A DNA stretch of 64,000 bases, taken from the NCBI GenBank assembly GCA_006538405.1, contig BJKQ01000003.1:1798001-1862000 (forward strand), given 5' to 3'. Below the pieces are notes generated by a model. That model was not told the origin of the DNA and did not search any database. It saw only the letters and a program-made list of their open reading frames with translations. Positions 49,183 through 63,358 of this stretch are shown one piece after another; the first letter of the stretch is position 1; each line of letters opens with the position of its first letter. Origin of the DNA: Hansfordia pulvinata. Taxonomy: Eukaryota; Ascomycota; Sordariomycetes; Xylariales. The position numbers were made by a program, and so were the translations under genes.

Positions 49183-49581
49183 TACTTATAACTAGATACC
49201 TGCACGGTCAGGTAATCTACAGCCTCACATTTACTGAGCAAAAGATTGCACCCTGGAAGAAACGTAAGTCCTACTTGCACACCTGTCCGCCACCTTGGCT
49301 CTGCTCCCCAGCCCAACCCCTGCTCTCTCTCTCTCTCAAAAGGCGAGCGAGCAACTGGGAACCAGCAAGCCACCCACCCCACACTTGCAAAGGTCCTTAT
49401 TAGTCAAGCATTCACCAGCGGCGGCGGCAGCAGCAGCAGCAGCAGATGGATGGCCGTTATTACCAGCTACCTACTACCAGAGTTATCAGGTACCTCACCT
49501 GGTACCGAACATGGGGCCTGGTGATTTCCCATCTGTCTGCGACTGTTTTCCGGCCTGGCCCGCTCTGCCTTCGAGAGCTTG

Positions 49582-49630
49582 GTTGATTGATTGATTGATT
49601 GATTGAGTGATTGATTGATTAATCGATTGA
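49582..49630. repeat. (GATT)n microsatellite
   Basis: Tandem TTGA/GATT units with one GAGT and one AATC variant. Confidence 0.88.
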
Positions 49631-49869
49631 TTTGCCTGGTTTGGCGGGAGCTCGTGGTGCTTGCTGCCTGTGCTTGGCGAAGCAGGCCCCGGCCAGCGCC
49701 GATTGGGTTCGAACGCAGGATCCATTGATTGGATTTGGACCGAATTGGCTAACACGCACGAGGCAGCAGCTGGACGGGCCGCCCGCTCGCTCGCTCGCTC
49801 GCTGTCCTTCCCCTCCCCCGCCGACTCGACTCAGCAGCGGAGCAGCACTCATCATCGCAGCCTGACTGA

Positions 49870-50230
49870 CTGACGTGCGCCCCGACGCCTCCTCTACCCG
49901 CCCTCCCGCACGCCCACTCGCGCGCGCACGCCCGCTCGTTCTTCCGCCTCGCTGCCCCTCTTCCAGCCCTCCTCCCGCCCGCCTCTTGCTGCTTCCTCGC
50001 CCTCCTCCATCTCTTTACCCTCCACCACCACCGCCGCAGCATCGACAAAGGCCACAGCTCTCCAAAGCCCGCAAGCTGCCAGGCCTGCTGCTCCCCGCGC
50101 CCCGCAGCACGACCAAGCGCACCCATCGCCGTGCCTCCGTCTCGGCGTCGCCGCCTCACAGGCCCATCCCACTAGAGCCCTACCAGCCAGCAGGAGAGCT
50201 CCCGCAGCTCCCACCACCGCTGCCGCCGCC
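49870..50230 (+). promoter_or_regulatory. Pyrimidine-rich 5' leader of the MAP kinase gene
   Basis: Dense CCTCC/CCCTC tracts over 360 bp directly upstream of the start codon, a typical core promoter and leader of constitutively expressed filamentous-fungal genes. Pro/Ser/Arg-only open frames here reflect the C bias. Confidence 0.55.
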
Positions 50231-53061
<2,831 letters not shown>

Positions 53062-54288
53062 TCTTGACGCAGGTTGCGCGTGGGGATTGCAGTTTCTCCT
53101 CACCAAATGAGGAAGCAGATCAAGGGTTGAAAAAGAAAAACAAATCACCTTGATTCAGAAGATGGGTGTTTTTTAACTCAATATTCCATCTAATCTGATA
53201 TATATATACATGCTAGCAAGTTTGATGGGGCTGTTGCTGTTTTTAGATCGGATCATCCTAGACTTCTGAATACCTTCTGTACCCAGATGCCCTATAGTAC
53301 CTATGTACAGGTACAAATCCCTATTCTGTAATTGATTGAATCAGTGAATGCACTTGCTAGTACGTGCAGGATGCGTGTGAATCTGGATGTGGAAGAGACA
53401 AGTTGCCTTCATTGCCCAGATGCGTCGGGATTATCGACATTATGAGGACGAAGCCGCGTTAAGTGTCATTTAGCGCCCAGGAGACGCGGTGATGACCGTT
53501 CCCGCGGGTAGTGGCTCAAGTACGCGCTCAAGGCCGGGGGCAGCGCATCGTGATACTGAGGCCAGGAATCTGACGAGTTCCATGGCCAAGATGATAAAAA
53601 GGAGGTCGCGAATAAGAGTGTACGAATGGAAGGCACGACCGGGTACCAGAAACCTCTCACTGCGAGGTTTCAGCCTCCAAGGAAAAGATTCGACATGGCA
53701 CATCGTTCTCAAATCTCATTCTTCATCTTCAGCCTTCAAACACCAGCATCAAGACACCACAAACTCTTCAAAACTACATTCCGGATCGCCGCATAGTGAG
53801 CTTACCCCGTCCGGGCAAGGGCACGGACATGGGAGATACGTTGCAGTCCCTCCGGACTATCAGGCAGGAGAGTCTCCCGGGATAGTGCCCTGCACCGCTG
53901 CGCCCATAAAAGAGGCACCTCAGGAATGGAACCCCATTGAAGACCATCTGGTCTTTCAGACGCGTACTCGATCAGGACATGCTCACCGACACAGTCATCG
54001 TTTGCTCATCCTCTCGGCGCGGGGTATGGTCAGAGACGCCAACCGCAGACACGTGTTAGGGGTCGCAATATTGAATTATTTATGTGCTTGATGAAAGATT
54101 ACATCTGAAGAAAGAGAAACGGGACGCTCTCGAGGTCCCAGCATCCCACTAAAACCGCGCCTGTTGCGCCTTGCAGCCCGATGAGAGAAGCTATCCTACC
54201 AACTCCGCCTCCAGCCGAGGAGAGAAACAAGCCCCCCTCCTGCTGGACTCGAAACCCCCCTTCCCTCCCACACAGTCCTCTCACGGGC
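53062..54288. other. Convergent intergenic region, with one doubtful open frame
   Basis: Contains the MAP kinase 3' UTR and the 3' flank of the secreted repeat-protein gene. A 200-codon plus frame (53489-54091) has no domain, signal peptide or good start context, and I do not call it. Confidence 0.45.
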
Positions 54289-55109
54289 TCAGCCGCTCGA
54301 GCTCCCCGACGACCCGGAGCTGTAGCTGCCCGGGCTGTTGGGGTCCCCGGCGGCCCAGCCGGCCTCGACGGCGCGGCGGCTCCGCGCCGAGGGCCCGTCC
54401 TCCTTGGCCTGGCCGCGTCCCAGGATGGGCAGGCCCAGGCCGGCGTCGACGTCCACGTCGAGGCCGACGCCGACTCCGAGCCCCAGGCCGCCGCCGCCGC
54501 CGCCGTTGCCGCCGTCGCCTTGCTGGGGGTAGCCGGTGTTGGCGGGCGGCGGCGGCGCATCGCCGGAGCCGGTCGGATAGCCGGTGTTGCTGGGCGGCGG
54601 GGCGTCGGGGTAGTCGCGGCGGCCCAGGATGGGAAGGCCCAGGCCGGCGTCGACGTCTACATCGAGGCCGACGCCGACGCCCAGGCCCAGGCCCCCACCG
54701 CCGCCGCCGCCGCCGTTGCCTCCGTTGCCGCCGCCGCCCTGCTGGGGGTAGCCGGTGTTACTCGGAGGCGGTGGCGCATCGCCGGATCCGGTCGGGTAGC
54801 CGGTGTTGGTGGGCGGCGGCGCATCGCCGGAGTCGGAAGGGTAGTTCCGGCGTCCTAGGATGGGAAGGCCCAGGCCGGCGTCGACGTCGACGTCGAGGCC
54901 GACACCGACACCCAGGCCGCCGCCGCCGCCACTACCACCACCACCACCACCGTTGCCGCCGCCGCCCTGCTGGGGTAGCCAGTGTTGGTAGGCGGCGGCG
55001 GCGGCGGCGCATCGCCGGAGCCGGCGGGGTAGTCGCGGCGCGTGGGCCCCGCCGCTGCGAGGGGCAGAGCGAGGAGGATGGTGGCAGCTAGATGGGATGT
55101 GAAGCGCAT
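54289..55109 (-). CDS. Secreted glycine/proline-rich protein of three modules bounded by dibasic sites; candidate kexin-processed precursor; one frameshift
   Basis: Single exon; with one missing base the frame gives 273 residues ending in a Ser/Gly tail. Residues 1-20 form a clear signal peptide (MRFTSHLAATILLALPLAAA). Three modules follow, starting at about 55034, 54846 and 54615. Each starts after Arg-Arg with DYP or NYP, has DAPPP and one or two (S/T/A)NTGYP motifs, then a QQG plus polyglycine stretch, and ends LDVDVDAGLGLPILG. Dibasic RR sites precede each module and another lies in the tail (SARSRR). Signal peptide plus repeats plus kexin sites is the layout of fungal KEP precursors, including ustiloxin-type RiPP precursors, but these modules (about 63-77 residues) are much longer than known RiPP cores. 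A wall-associated glycine-rich protein is the alternative. The frame breaks at the G run 54972-54975, which has four G where the homologous module site (near 54746) has five. Confidence 0.72.
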
Positions 55110-55385
55110 CTTTGTGGATTATATATGAGGAGAATTTGGACTTTGGATGAAAAAAGAATGGGAGAGAAAAAGGGGGTCTTCGGAAGGTTTTTTGCTATTA
55201 TATATGATTATATGACGATGAGAGCAGCAAAAGGGAAGAGAAAGGCCGGCTTTCTTCTATTTCCGCGTGTTTTGAAGGAGAGACTGGCTGGCGAGAGTGA
55301 AGTGGATGAGGCTTGCTGTCTTCCTGGATGTCAAGCAGGGGGGGCTTCGCACCGGCCTTTATACCGCTCGCCCGCCGGAGACAGA

Positions 55386-55398
55386 GACACACACACAC

Positions 55399-55438
<40 letters not shown>
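55386..55438. repeat. (CA)n followed by (GA)n microsatellite
   Basis: ACACACAC changing to a long AGAG run with one AAAG interruption, upstream of the minus-strand repeat-protein gene. Polypurine strand is plus. Confidence 0.9.
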
Positions 55439-57065
55439 CACAATCCCATGTCAGAACAGCCCCGGAGTAGGATGGCTGAAGGGAAAATCCCATTTGCGAC
55501 TGGTCACACACCGCAGTTTGCGCGTGTGCCTGACTAAGTCGGGTCTGGAGGGCGCGGCCGTTACAAAGCCGGCGCTGGTGCCGTGCTGGGGCCAAGTTCG
55601 ACGATGAGACGGGACGTCGATCTTTGCCCCCGGAGCGGTTGCGTCTGGGGGAGTACGGGGAGGAAAGGATGGATGGGTTTGCTTGGCTCTCGGGTTTTGG
55701 TTTGCCGCTCCGCCAAAGGTGAGCCAGGCCTTCTTCCAATCCTGTGCGCGATGGCTACACCTAAGCTTATTAGCCGCGACTGCGGGCGGGCGCGCGCGCG
55801 CTTGTGAGCCCGCCTAGAAGTGAGCGGGGGAAGGGGGGCGGAAGGGGGCTTCGCGTAGGAGCGCTTTAGCTTCGACCCGACACGCTTGATAATCATCCAG
55901 GGGAGATTATAAGAATCCTGATCACACAAAGTCGGCGACCGGGGGCGCGCACCATTCGCCGGGCTGCTGCTGGAGGCGTCTCTGCAGGCGCGCGGAGGAT
56001 TCTGCTGCCAGCAACGAGAGAAGAGCGCGCCGGGGACACGCTCCCGCGTGGGGTCTAAGTTGGCCAAGTTAGATCCAAGGACACGCCTTTCTGGTGTTTC
56101 TCGTCAGGATCTCGACCTCGCTCTACCTTGCCCTATAGCGCAAAATCCGCGGCCGGAGCGCGCATGTGGATGTGCATGTGGGTGTGCATGTGCCTGTGTG
56201 TGTAAGTGCGTTCGTCGTTACTCATACTCAATTCCCGGAAGGAAAATGCGCTTTCTAGTTTCAACCTCCCCCTGTCGTGTCCTCCCTCTGCGCGCGGGGG
56301 AGCCGTGAAAGCGGTGATCCCCTCGACGAAACCCTGCTACGCGCACCAAGGAATGCGTTTGGCGGGAGTTGCCAAGTCGTGAGGTTTCCTCTCTTGCATT
56401 TTCCCGCCCGTCCGCCGTTCTCTCGCGAGTTCGGCGGGAAGACGGGGGGGGAAAGGAGATCGGCGCACGGGGACCTCACCACGTTCGCGGCCCGGTGGTC
56501 TGCAAAGGGCGGTGGGTCTGAGCTGAGGGGGTTTTTTCGTTTCTTGCCGTGGTATCTGATTCCTGGGGCTTAGCCAAGTGAAACGTCTTGCGCGGGCTGC
56601 TGCTTCTTGTTCTTCACAGTCAGGATCATAAAGGTGCAGTGCGGGGCGTTTGGGGGCGGGGGCACCCAAGTATCCAGACATGCTTTCAGGTCAAGCCGCG
56701 GAGCTGCCCATGGTGCCCACCTCAGGTAGTAAAAGGTTGCGATTTTCTCAGATCCGTCGCATGAAGCGAGAGGGGTAATCCGGCCACAAACGACAAGAGG
56801 AAAGCATCCTCACTCCCTCCCCCGTTAAGTGAGCAACCCGAGGAGAGAGAGAGAAGAGACGGGGCATCCGGGAATGACCAGAGCGCGAAGTCCCGAGAAA
56901 TGCCAGTCCATGGCACGCACTGCAGACCGGAGAAGAGTATATATATGCGTTTTGTATTGTATATCTACAGAGAAACCCCCTGCCGTTATCCACTACCGGC
57001 AACGGACACACTCCCAATCATCTTACCGCCTTCCCTCCGCACCCTGCAGACAACCAGCCGGGATA

Positions 57066-57144
57066 CGAGAGAAGAAGAAGAAGAAGAAAAACCTGAGAGA
57101 GGAAGAGAGAGAGAGAGAGGGAGGGAGAGAGAGAGAGAAAGAGA
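57066..57144. repeat. GA-rich polypurine tract
   Basis: (AAG)n then (GA)n with GGGA variants, about 80 bp almost without pyrimidines, just beyond the stop codon of the DUF3455 gene on its 3' side. Confidence 0.85.
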
Positions 57145-57188
57145 GCAGATAAAAAGCTCCTTTTTCTTCTTTTCCCCTCTCGTGTCTC

Positions 57189-58346
57189 TCATCCGTAGAA
57201 CCAGTACTGCGCGGCGTACGGCACGCTCATCGCCTGCCCGGCGGCGGCGCACTCGCCGGGGTTGCCCCCCGCGTGAAGACGCGGTACACCAGCTTGACCC
57301 CCGACGAGTCCTGGCTTCCCTCCGCGGCAGTGAGCTGCAGCCAGTGGACGGCGCCGGACCCGTGAGGCCTGGGTCCGCGCCCTCGGGGGCCGCGACGTCG
57401 CCCGTCTTGGACAGCCGGACGACCTCGCCCAGCGGGCTGCCGCCGCGGAGGTCGAACGTCGGCGCGTTGCCCGCGTCGAAGTAGTGCCTCCCCAGGAACG
57501 GCAGGGGTCCGCCGGACCCGCCCCGGGGCCGGCGGGCAGGGCCAGGTCGGCGGGCGCGGGGAAGGGCGCGGCCGGGTCCGCGGCGTACTCGTCGGGCTGC
57601 TGGCCCTGGGCCAGGTTGAGCGGCAGGTCGGTCGAGTGCAGGACCCGGGCGGCCAGGGCGGCCCAGTCGGCCTCGGGCAGGGCGTCGGGGCTGCCGTCGG
57701 GGGACGGCGCGAGGTACAGCGCGCTCCAGAGGACGGCGAGGGCGCCCGCCGCCGTTGCCGCCGTCCCCGGGCCGCCCGCGCAGGTGTAGTTCTGGATGCC
57801 GTGGCCGACGGCGATGTGCTTGAGGACCACGTCGGCGCCGGGCGAGGGGAGCTCGGTTGCGCCTGTGGGATTTTTGTTGTCAGTCAGTCAGTCAGTCAGT
57901 CAGTCACGTCATTATTGCTCGTATTTGAGGGGAGATGGTGGCTGTGTATGTCCATGATCCTCCTTTTTTCGTCACGTTTTCTCTTTCTCTTTCTTCTTCT
58001 TCTTGAAGTCTCTTTCTTGTTTCTTGCCTGGTTCCCTCTCCCACCTCCTTTCCCGTAATGAATTAGACGGGAGAAAAAAAAGAAAAAACGTACCTCCGGT
58101 GCTCGGGAGAGTCGGGCCACCACCGGACGGCGCGGTCGGGGTGGTCGTGTCGGTCGTCGGGGCGGCGGCGCCGGGGTCGGCGGTGGTGCTGGGGTCGGCG
58201 GTGGTGCTGGGGTCGGCGGTGGTGCTGGGGTCGGCGGTGGCCCTGCTAGTGCACTTCTCCTTCTGCTGGGGCAGGGGCCCGGCGGTGCTGACGCCCGGCA
58301 GCACCAGCAGCAGCAGCGTCGACCAGAAGAAGACGGCGGCGTGCAT
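57189..58346 (-). CDS. Secreted DUF3455-family protein with a Thr/Ser-rich repeat linker; three frameshifts in the assembly
   Basis: Two exons, 58346-58094 and 57862-57189, separated by a 231-nt intron (GTACGT...CACAG) holding a (CAGT)n run. From the second Met (58346) the N-terminus is a good signal peptide (MHAAVFFWSTLLLLVLPGVS), followed by about three TTADPS hexapeptide repeats and a Thr/Pro linker. The DUF3455 core follows: GADVVLKHIAVGHGIQNYTC at its start and VPYAAQYWFYG at the end. The domain has no established activity; it is common in fungal secretomes. Expected motifs jump frame at three C/G runs: about 57506-57512 (before LPFLGRHYFDAGN), about 57365-57370 (before GSGAVHWLQLTA) and 57275-57280 (TRGGNPGEC). 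Adding three bases gives 309 residues with correct phases. An in-frame Met lies four codons upstream (58358). Confidence 0.82.
57881..57905. repeat. (CAGT)n run inside the DUF3455 intron
   Basis: Six CAGT units close to the acceptor side of the intron of the minus-strand gene. Confidence 0.88.
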
Positions 58347-60907
58347 CTTTTCTAACACCCTTTCTGCTTGCTGTCTACACAGGTTGGGTCCAATCCCGTG
58401 GCCGATGTGAAGGAGGAAAAGAAAAGAAGAAGCAAAAAAAAAAAAAAAGAACAGAAGAGATCTTTCTTTCTTTTCTTCTCTCTTTTTGCCACCTGGTTTT
58501 CCTCGAGACGACCAGCGCCTCTTGTCGAACCGGAAAAGGCGAGCGGAGGAGGGATATATACAGGCAGGCGTCGGGTAAAACGGTTACCTGATTTTGCCGG
58601 GCCCCCAGAAAAAAGGCGGCGAAAAGGCGAGGTGGTGGTGTTGGGTTTGGCCGTGGCGCTTAGACACCAAAATAGAAACAGACGGGGCCAATGGGGTTGA
58701 TCGCAGTGGTGCCGGCCCACGAGATCCGGAGTCGAGCTAGAGCCGAGTCGGGTGTAGGCAGGAAAAGTAACGTGCCCAAAGTAGACAAGGCCGATGCTAC
58801 CTGGTAGTAACTACAAGAGACCGGGAGGGAGCAGGGCTGGGCGAACAGACGAAAATAGAGCAGTCGTTGTCGTTGTCGTTGTCGTTGCAACTGGTCTACT
58901 CTTTGGAGTCGTTAGAGTCGGTTGATTGTGCAACTCGGATCGGACGGAAAGACAGAGGAGGCCAGGGCAGACAGGGCGGGGAGAGGACGAGATAAGACAA
59001 GACTTGGAAGACAGCCTACACAACACAAAACAAGACGAGACGAGACGAGACAGGATGGCCCGAGCTGAGGGCAGACAGCCCCGGCTTAATATACTCGGAT
59101 CGTGTGTCGATGCCGGCCGCCAGACGAGGCGAAGCAAGGCAGAGAGATGCTCGCCCCTCCGTACTAACAGGTAGATAGACACCCACAGAGAGAGAGAGAG
59201 AGGAGAAATAAGCCACGAGTATGAGCATATCCGTACGAGTAGCTCGTAGCTCGTAGCTCGTCCAGGGGTCCAAGCTTCACATTCACGATCCCGGTGCGTG
59301 CCAAAGGGGGGGGAGGGAAGCAGCCGGGGCAGGGGGGCCAGGCCTCATGATGCCTGCTTTTCTTCTTTACTTTTTTCTTCTTGTCTGCGCCAGTATTCCC
59401 ACCCTGCCGGGCCTCCGTCCAGGCCTCCGTGCCCCATCGCCACGCCGCCCGCCCGCAGCAACAGCAGCAGCAGCAGCAGCAACTCTCTGGCGAGCTGAGC
59501 TGAGAGCTGAGCTGGACGGGGACGAGGAAAGGGACGGTGTCGGTGTGTGGCGCAATGGTGCCATGCCATGCGGCCTGCGACCACAGAGCGCGCTAGGGTC
59601 GCGTGGGCGGCGGCCGCCAACGCCCACAACCATGACGCTGCGTCCATGTGCACGTATCCGTCCGCAGGGGAGGGGGCACCCATGCTTGATTTTATCCGAG
59701 AGGCGTCTCTGTGCTGGGTACTCGTACTAACTATAGGTAGGTAAAGGTACGCGTAGTGACGATTGCTTTCGAGAGGACGGTGCTGACTATCGGGTTTCTT
59801 TTTTCCACTTTCTACTTTCTACTTTCTACTAGCATGTATTCTCATTACAAGTACTGACAAGTTGAGTCTTTGAACACCTGCGCGACTTGTTGTCGATTAG
59901 AAGAGGAAGACTACGAGGAGAAGGCTGACTGACAGATGTGAGAGCAGGTCCATACGATACATTGCCTACTACGTAGCGTTGATCTGCCTGACATAGCACT
60001 CGTGGCTGAGCAAACGGAGAATATGAAGACGTCGCCCGCATAGAGGGAAGATGGGCCCTGGGAGTCTGGATCTGGCCGCCCTGCATGTCCAGCCTAACAA
60101 TATAATAAGAGAGAGAGAGAGATATGTTACACATCTGCAAGGGCCCCGGAATTAGCACTTGCAGTAGCCAGACGCGCGATGGTGTTTCCAGACAGGGGTG
60201 CAAGTGCAAGGCCGCCTCTCGTCTCCCTGCATAATCAACGGTCCGCCAGGCCAGGTCAGGTCAGGCCCGGTCCGTCCGTCATACACACGATACCACGTCG
60301 CCATGGCCCCTCCCTCTCCTGGTAGTGACAGTAATAACAGAGGCCAGCTATACGAGTCCAGACAGCTCCGACCGACAAGCTTCTTTCGGACAGGGAGTCA
60401 CGAGCAGAGGCCAGGCCCCTCTTCCCCTCCCCTACGTTAGCTACCTAATAAACAACCCTGTCACCTGTGGTAATGGTAGCAGTGAGGGATCCCACGAGTA
60501 CTCGTATGCGCGACATGTCCGATCAGAATCACGCGTACGAGTACTCGCGTGGCAACATCTGGCCGCGCCGTGGGTGGATAAGCGAACGAGGTGACATTGG
60601 GGCTCTCTGCTCCCCTCCTAGTCGCCGCTTTGCCGACAAGCGGGCGGCGCGGCCCAAGGCGGCAGGTGGCATCATCATTATCATCATCACTCATCCCTCA
60701 TCGCGAACACCTACTCTAACTCTTGTACGGAGTACTCGCACTCGTCTGTCCAAGCGGACGGGGAGATAATCGATCCGGACAAGCTTCGCGGGTAGGTCTC
60801 GGGGCGCGGGTATCGTATCGTATCGTAGACAAAGCCCCCCTTCTCCATTCTCGCAGACGTCTGATCCTTCGCTCTTGGGTGGGTTTCGGCTGGCTACGAG
60901 TAGATAA

Positions 60908-60908
<1 letters not shown>

Positions 60909-60942
<34 letters not shown>
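60909..60942. repeat. (GT)n microsatellite
   Basis: About sixteen uninterrupted GT units in non-coding sequence. Confidence 0.93.
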
Positions 60943-60944
<2 letters not shown>

Positions 60945-62720
60945 CACTTAGTTGAGGCGTGAGCAAGGTCATCAAAGCTGAGCAGCTTGCCCACGAGTAC
61001 TCGATCACAGACAATACAAGATCTACGAGACTTGGTGCTTTCACGCCTCACTCATCAGCGGTCCGCGACAGGTCGCTCGCTCGGCGCTCGGCTGTTATTG
61101 CTGTCATGATAGTCTCTAGCAGCCGCCGCCGTACACGAGTATTGACCTTGCCGCACAACCGCGCCAATCAAGACCGACCGACCGACCGGCCCGGCCCGGC
61201 ACGGCGGTGGGACTGAGAGAGATGCTACGTCAACCTTCTCACGACGCGTCGGTCTGCCCCTCGGGATCAGGTCTACTTGTAGATCTGTCTCCGCTCAGGT
61301 GGCCTGCCTACCTACCCTACCTGTACCTGTATCCGTGAGAGTAGGTACTCGTAACAGAGCCGAGCCCGAGCGACACGAGAGGCAATCCCTACCGACCGAA
61401 CAGACAAGGGGGGATCCTATCCGTACCTCGAGCGCGGTGGACGCAAAAGAAGAAAAAACCACGCCGATTTCTTCTATTTCCCCGACATCCTCTCTTAATT
61501 ACTGGCTACTAGTATCTGGGATACCTAGTGAGACTCGACAATGCGGAGTGGGAGGGAAAGCGGCGTGACACATTTCCCACTCCCCCTCACTCGTGGTGCG
61601 ACCCTTCGAAACCGCAACCCGTCTCCACCCTTTCGAGCAAAGGATCACGACGATCCATCCCCTCGTTTCTGAGCCCGAGATTCACCACCATCACCACCAC
61701 CCCTGGACCAGCCAGCATCCAGAACAGAGGAACGGCGCGGGGGCCGCAGTCAGGGCCCATAGCGGAAGCGAGGAGGCCGCTTGTTTTTTTTGTGTGTGTG
61801 TTGGCCCGCCCTCGTCCCCCGGGCTTCCCCTATACCCTGGCGCTGCCTCAGCCACGGAGCTGCGCCGCCAAGAGAGATGAAGATGGAAGAAAAACAAAGG
61901 TAACAACTAAACCAAGGTAATCGTACTTGGGTCGCTCTGATTGACCGTGTGGCGTGAGCCGGAGGAAAATGCGCAGTGCGAGGCCAACCAACGCGGGCAT
62001 GGCGGCTGCTTGCGCTCTGAGCCTCATACGGACCTGCTGACTTGGGAGTTGCCAGCAGAGGTCAAGTTGGCCCGCCGTGCCACCTCGGCGCAGTGGCTCA
62101 GCCGCCGGGGGTCTGTGAGTAAATTTGGAATTTCTGCACTTCAAAAAGCGCAGATTCGCGGGCTTCAATACGAGAAAGAGATGGGTCTTTTCCCGTTCCA
62201 CGGGCGAGTGTAGAGCCTCTTTGTCGAAATCGAAGCACCTCGCGATCCCCAGCGTGTCTCCATCCACAGCAGTCAAGACTTACCTTAATGTGGATATTGT
62301 CTTGGAGGTTCGACCAAGACTTCTCGCAAGTTTGACGCCGCTGCTCGTCCGTCTCGAGCAAACTGAAAAAAAGATTCCTGGGCCCCGGGCTCACGTCCGA
62401 AAAGAAAAGTCTGCGGCCTCCATCGCCCAGAGAATGAGACGAAGAGACACTCGGCGCTGATGGGACACATAGGGTCCTTCTAGGCCTCCCTCAGACCCGT
62501 CGGCCTGCCGCCCGTCTCCGGTCCGGTCTGGCGACCACCACCCACCCGGGTGAAAGCGACGATCAGTGTATAGCCCACCTTTTGTGTGCCATATCTCGGC
62601 CCCGGCTTTTTTCCGTACAACCCGCGCGCGCAAACCCCCCCCCGAGCCCACGTGCTTATTCTTCCGACCAGAGTTCCCACGCGAAGCAGCAACAGAAAAC
62701 AATGCACACGGCTCGCCGAT

Positions 62721-62752
62721 GGCAAGGCAAGGCAAGGCAAGGCAAGGCAAGG
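62721..62752. repeat. (AAGGC)n pentanucleotide array
   Basis: Six copies of GGCAA/AAGGC. Non-coding as far as can be judged. Confidence 0.88.
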
Positions 62753-63310
62753 GGGAGTCCTCGCACGTGCTGTCAGCAAGTTCCGGAACCCTGCACACGC
62801 GCGGCGAGGGTCTCGGGCCGGACGCGAGGGCACGCACAGACAGCTCATGCGACGCTGGGGAGGGGTTGTTGGGGCAGAGTGGTAAAACCGTGAGAATTTC
62901 GGGGTCGTTCCCGTGTTAGCTGCGACCTTCCCCCCGCGGGCTCTCCGACTCTACCTAATAAACCAGAGAGATCCTGCAAATTCAGCCCCGGCAACCCCGA
63001 TCAACCGATGATACACAGCTTGCACGCATCCCGGCTGGACGCAGACAACATCTCAAACCAGGACCTGATGACCTGCCCAGCATCCAGGCGAACCCAGCGA
63101 AGATCCCGGGGCTTTGTTTTTTGTTCTCCCCTCCCTCTCTTCTCCTCCTTGGCCCCCCTGCAGGCCCTCGAGCTGGTGCGCAACAGGTGAGAACGCCGTG
63201 CTGAGCCCCCCCCTGCGCGGATCTCAAAACGCCCCCGGGGCCAGCAAAAAAAAAAGACCAGGGTGGCTGTAGATGGTGTTTGAGGACCGTTTGAGAAAAG
63301 AAAAGAAAAG

Positions 63311-63358
63311 AGTCGCAGCCACCTCCGCGCTGGGAGTCGCAGCCACCTCCGCGCTGGG
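63311..63358. repeat. Perfect 24 bp tandem duplication
   Basis: The 24 bp unit starting AGTCGCAGCCACC is present twice, head to tail, without mismatch. Confidence 0.93.

Larger units (their letters stand above)
46956..49869. other. Intergenic region between 5S rRNA and the MAP kinase gene
   Basis: No supported gene. Contains an 18 bp perfect palindrome CACTCTGGCGCCAGAGTG at 47331-47348, several TACGAGTACTCGTA palindromes (a perfect one at 48341-48354), and (CTAC)n and (GATT)n microsatellites. The right half is probably the MAP kinase promoter. Confidence 0.55.
55110..57188. other. Intergenic region between two minus-strand secreted-protein genes
   Basis: About 2.1 kb containing the promoter of the repeat-protein gene and the 3' flank of the DUF3455 gene. 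It has (CA)n(GA)n and GA-rich arrays and no supported gene. Confidence 0.5.

Noticed and set aside
53489..54091. 200-codon plus frame downstream of the MAP kinase
   Set aside because: No recognisable motif or start context, and similar lengths occur by chance elsewhere in the window; left uncalled.
59347..59730. 127-codon plus frame with hydrophobic start
   Set aside because: The hydrophobic start comes from a T/C-rich tract and the rest is Ala/Arg-rich from a CAG repeat; not a convincing secreted protein.
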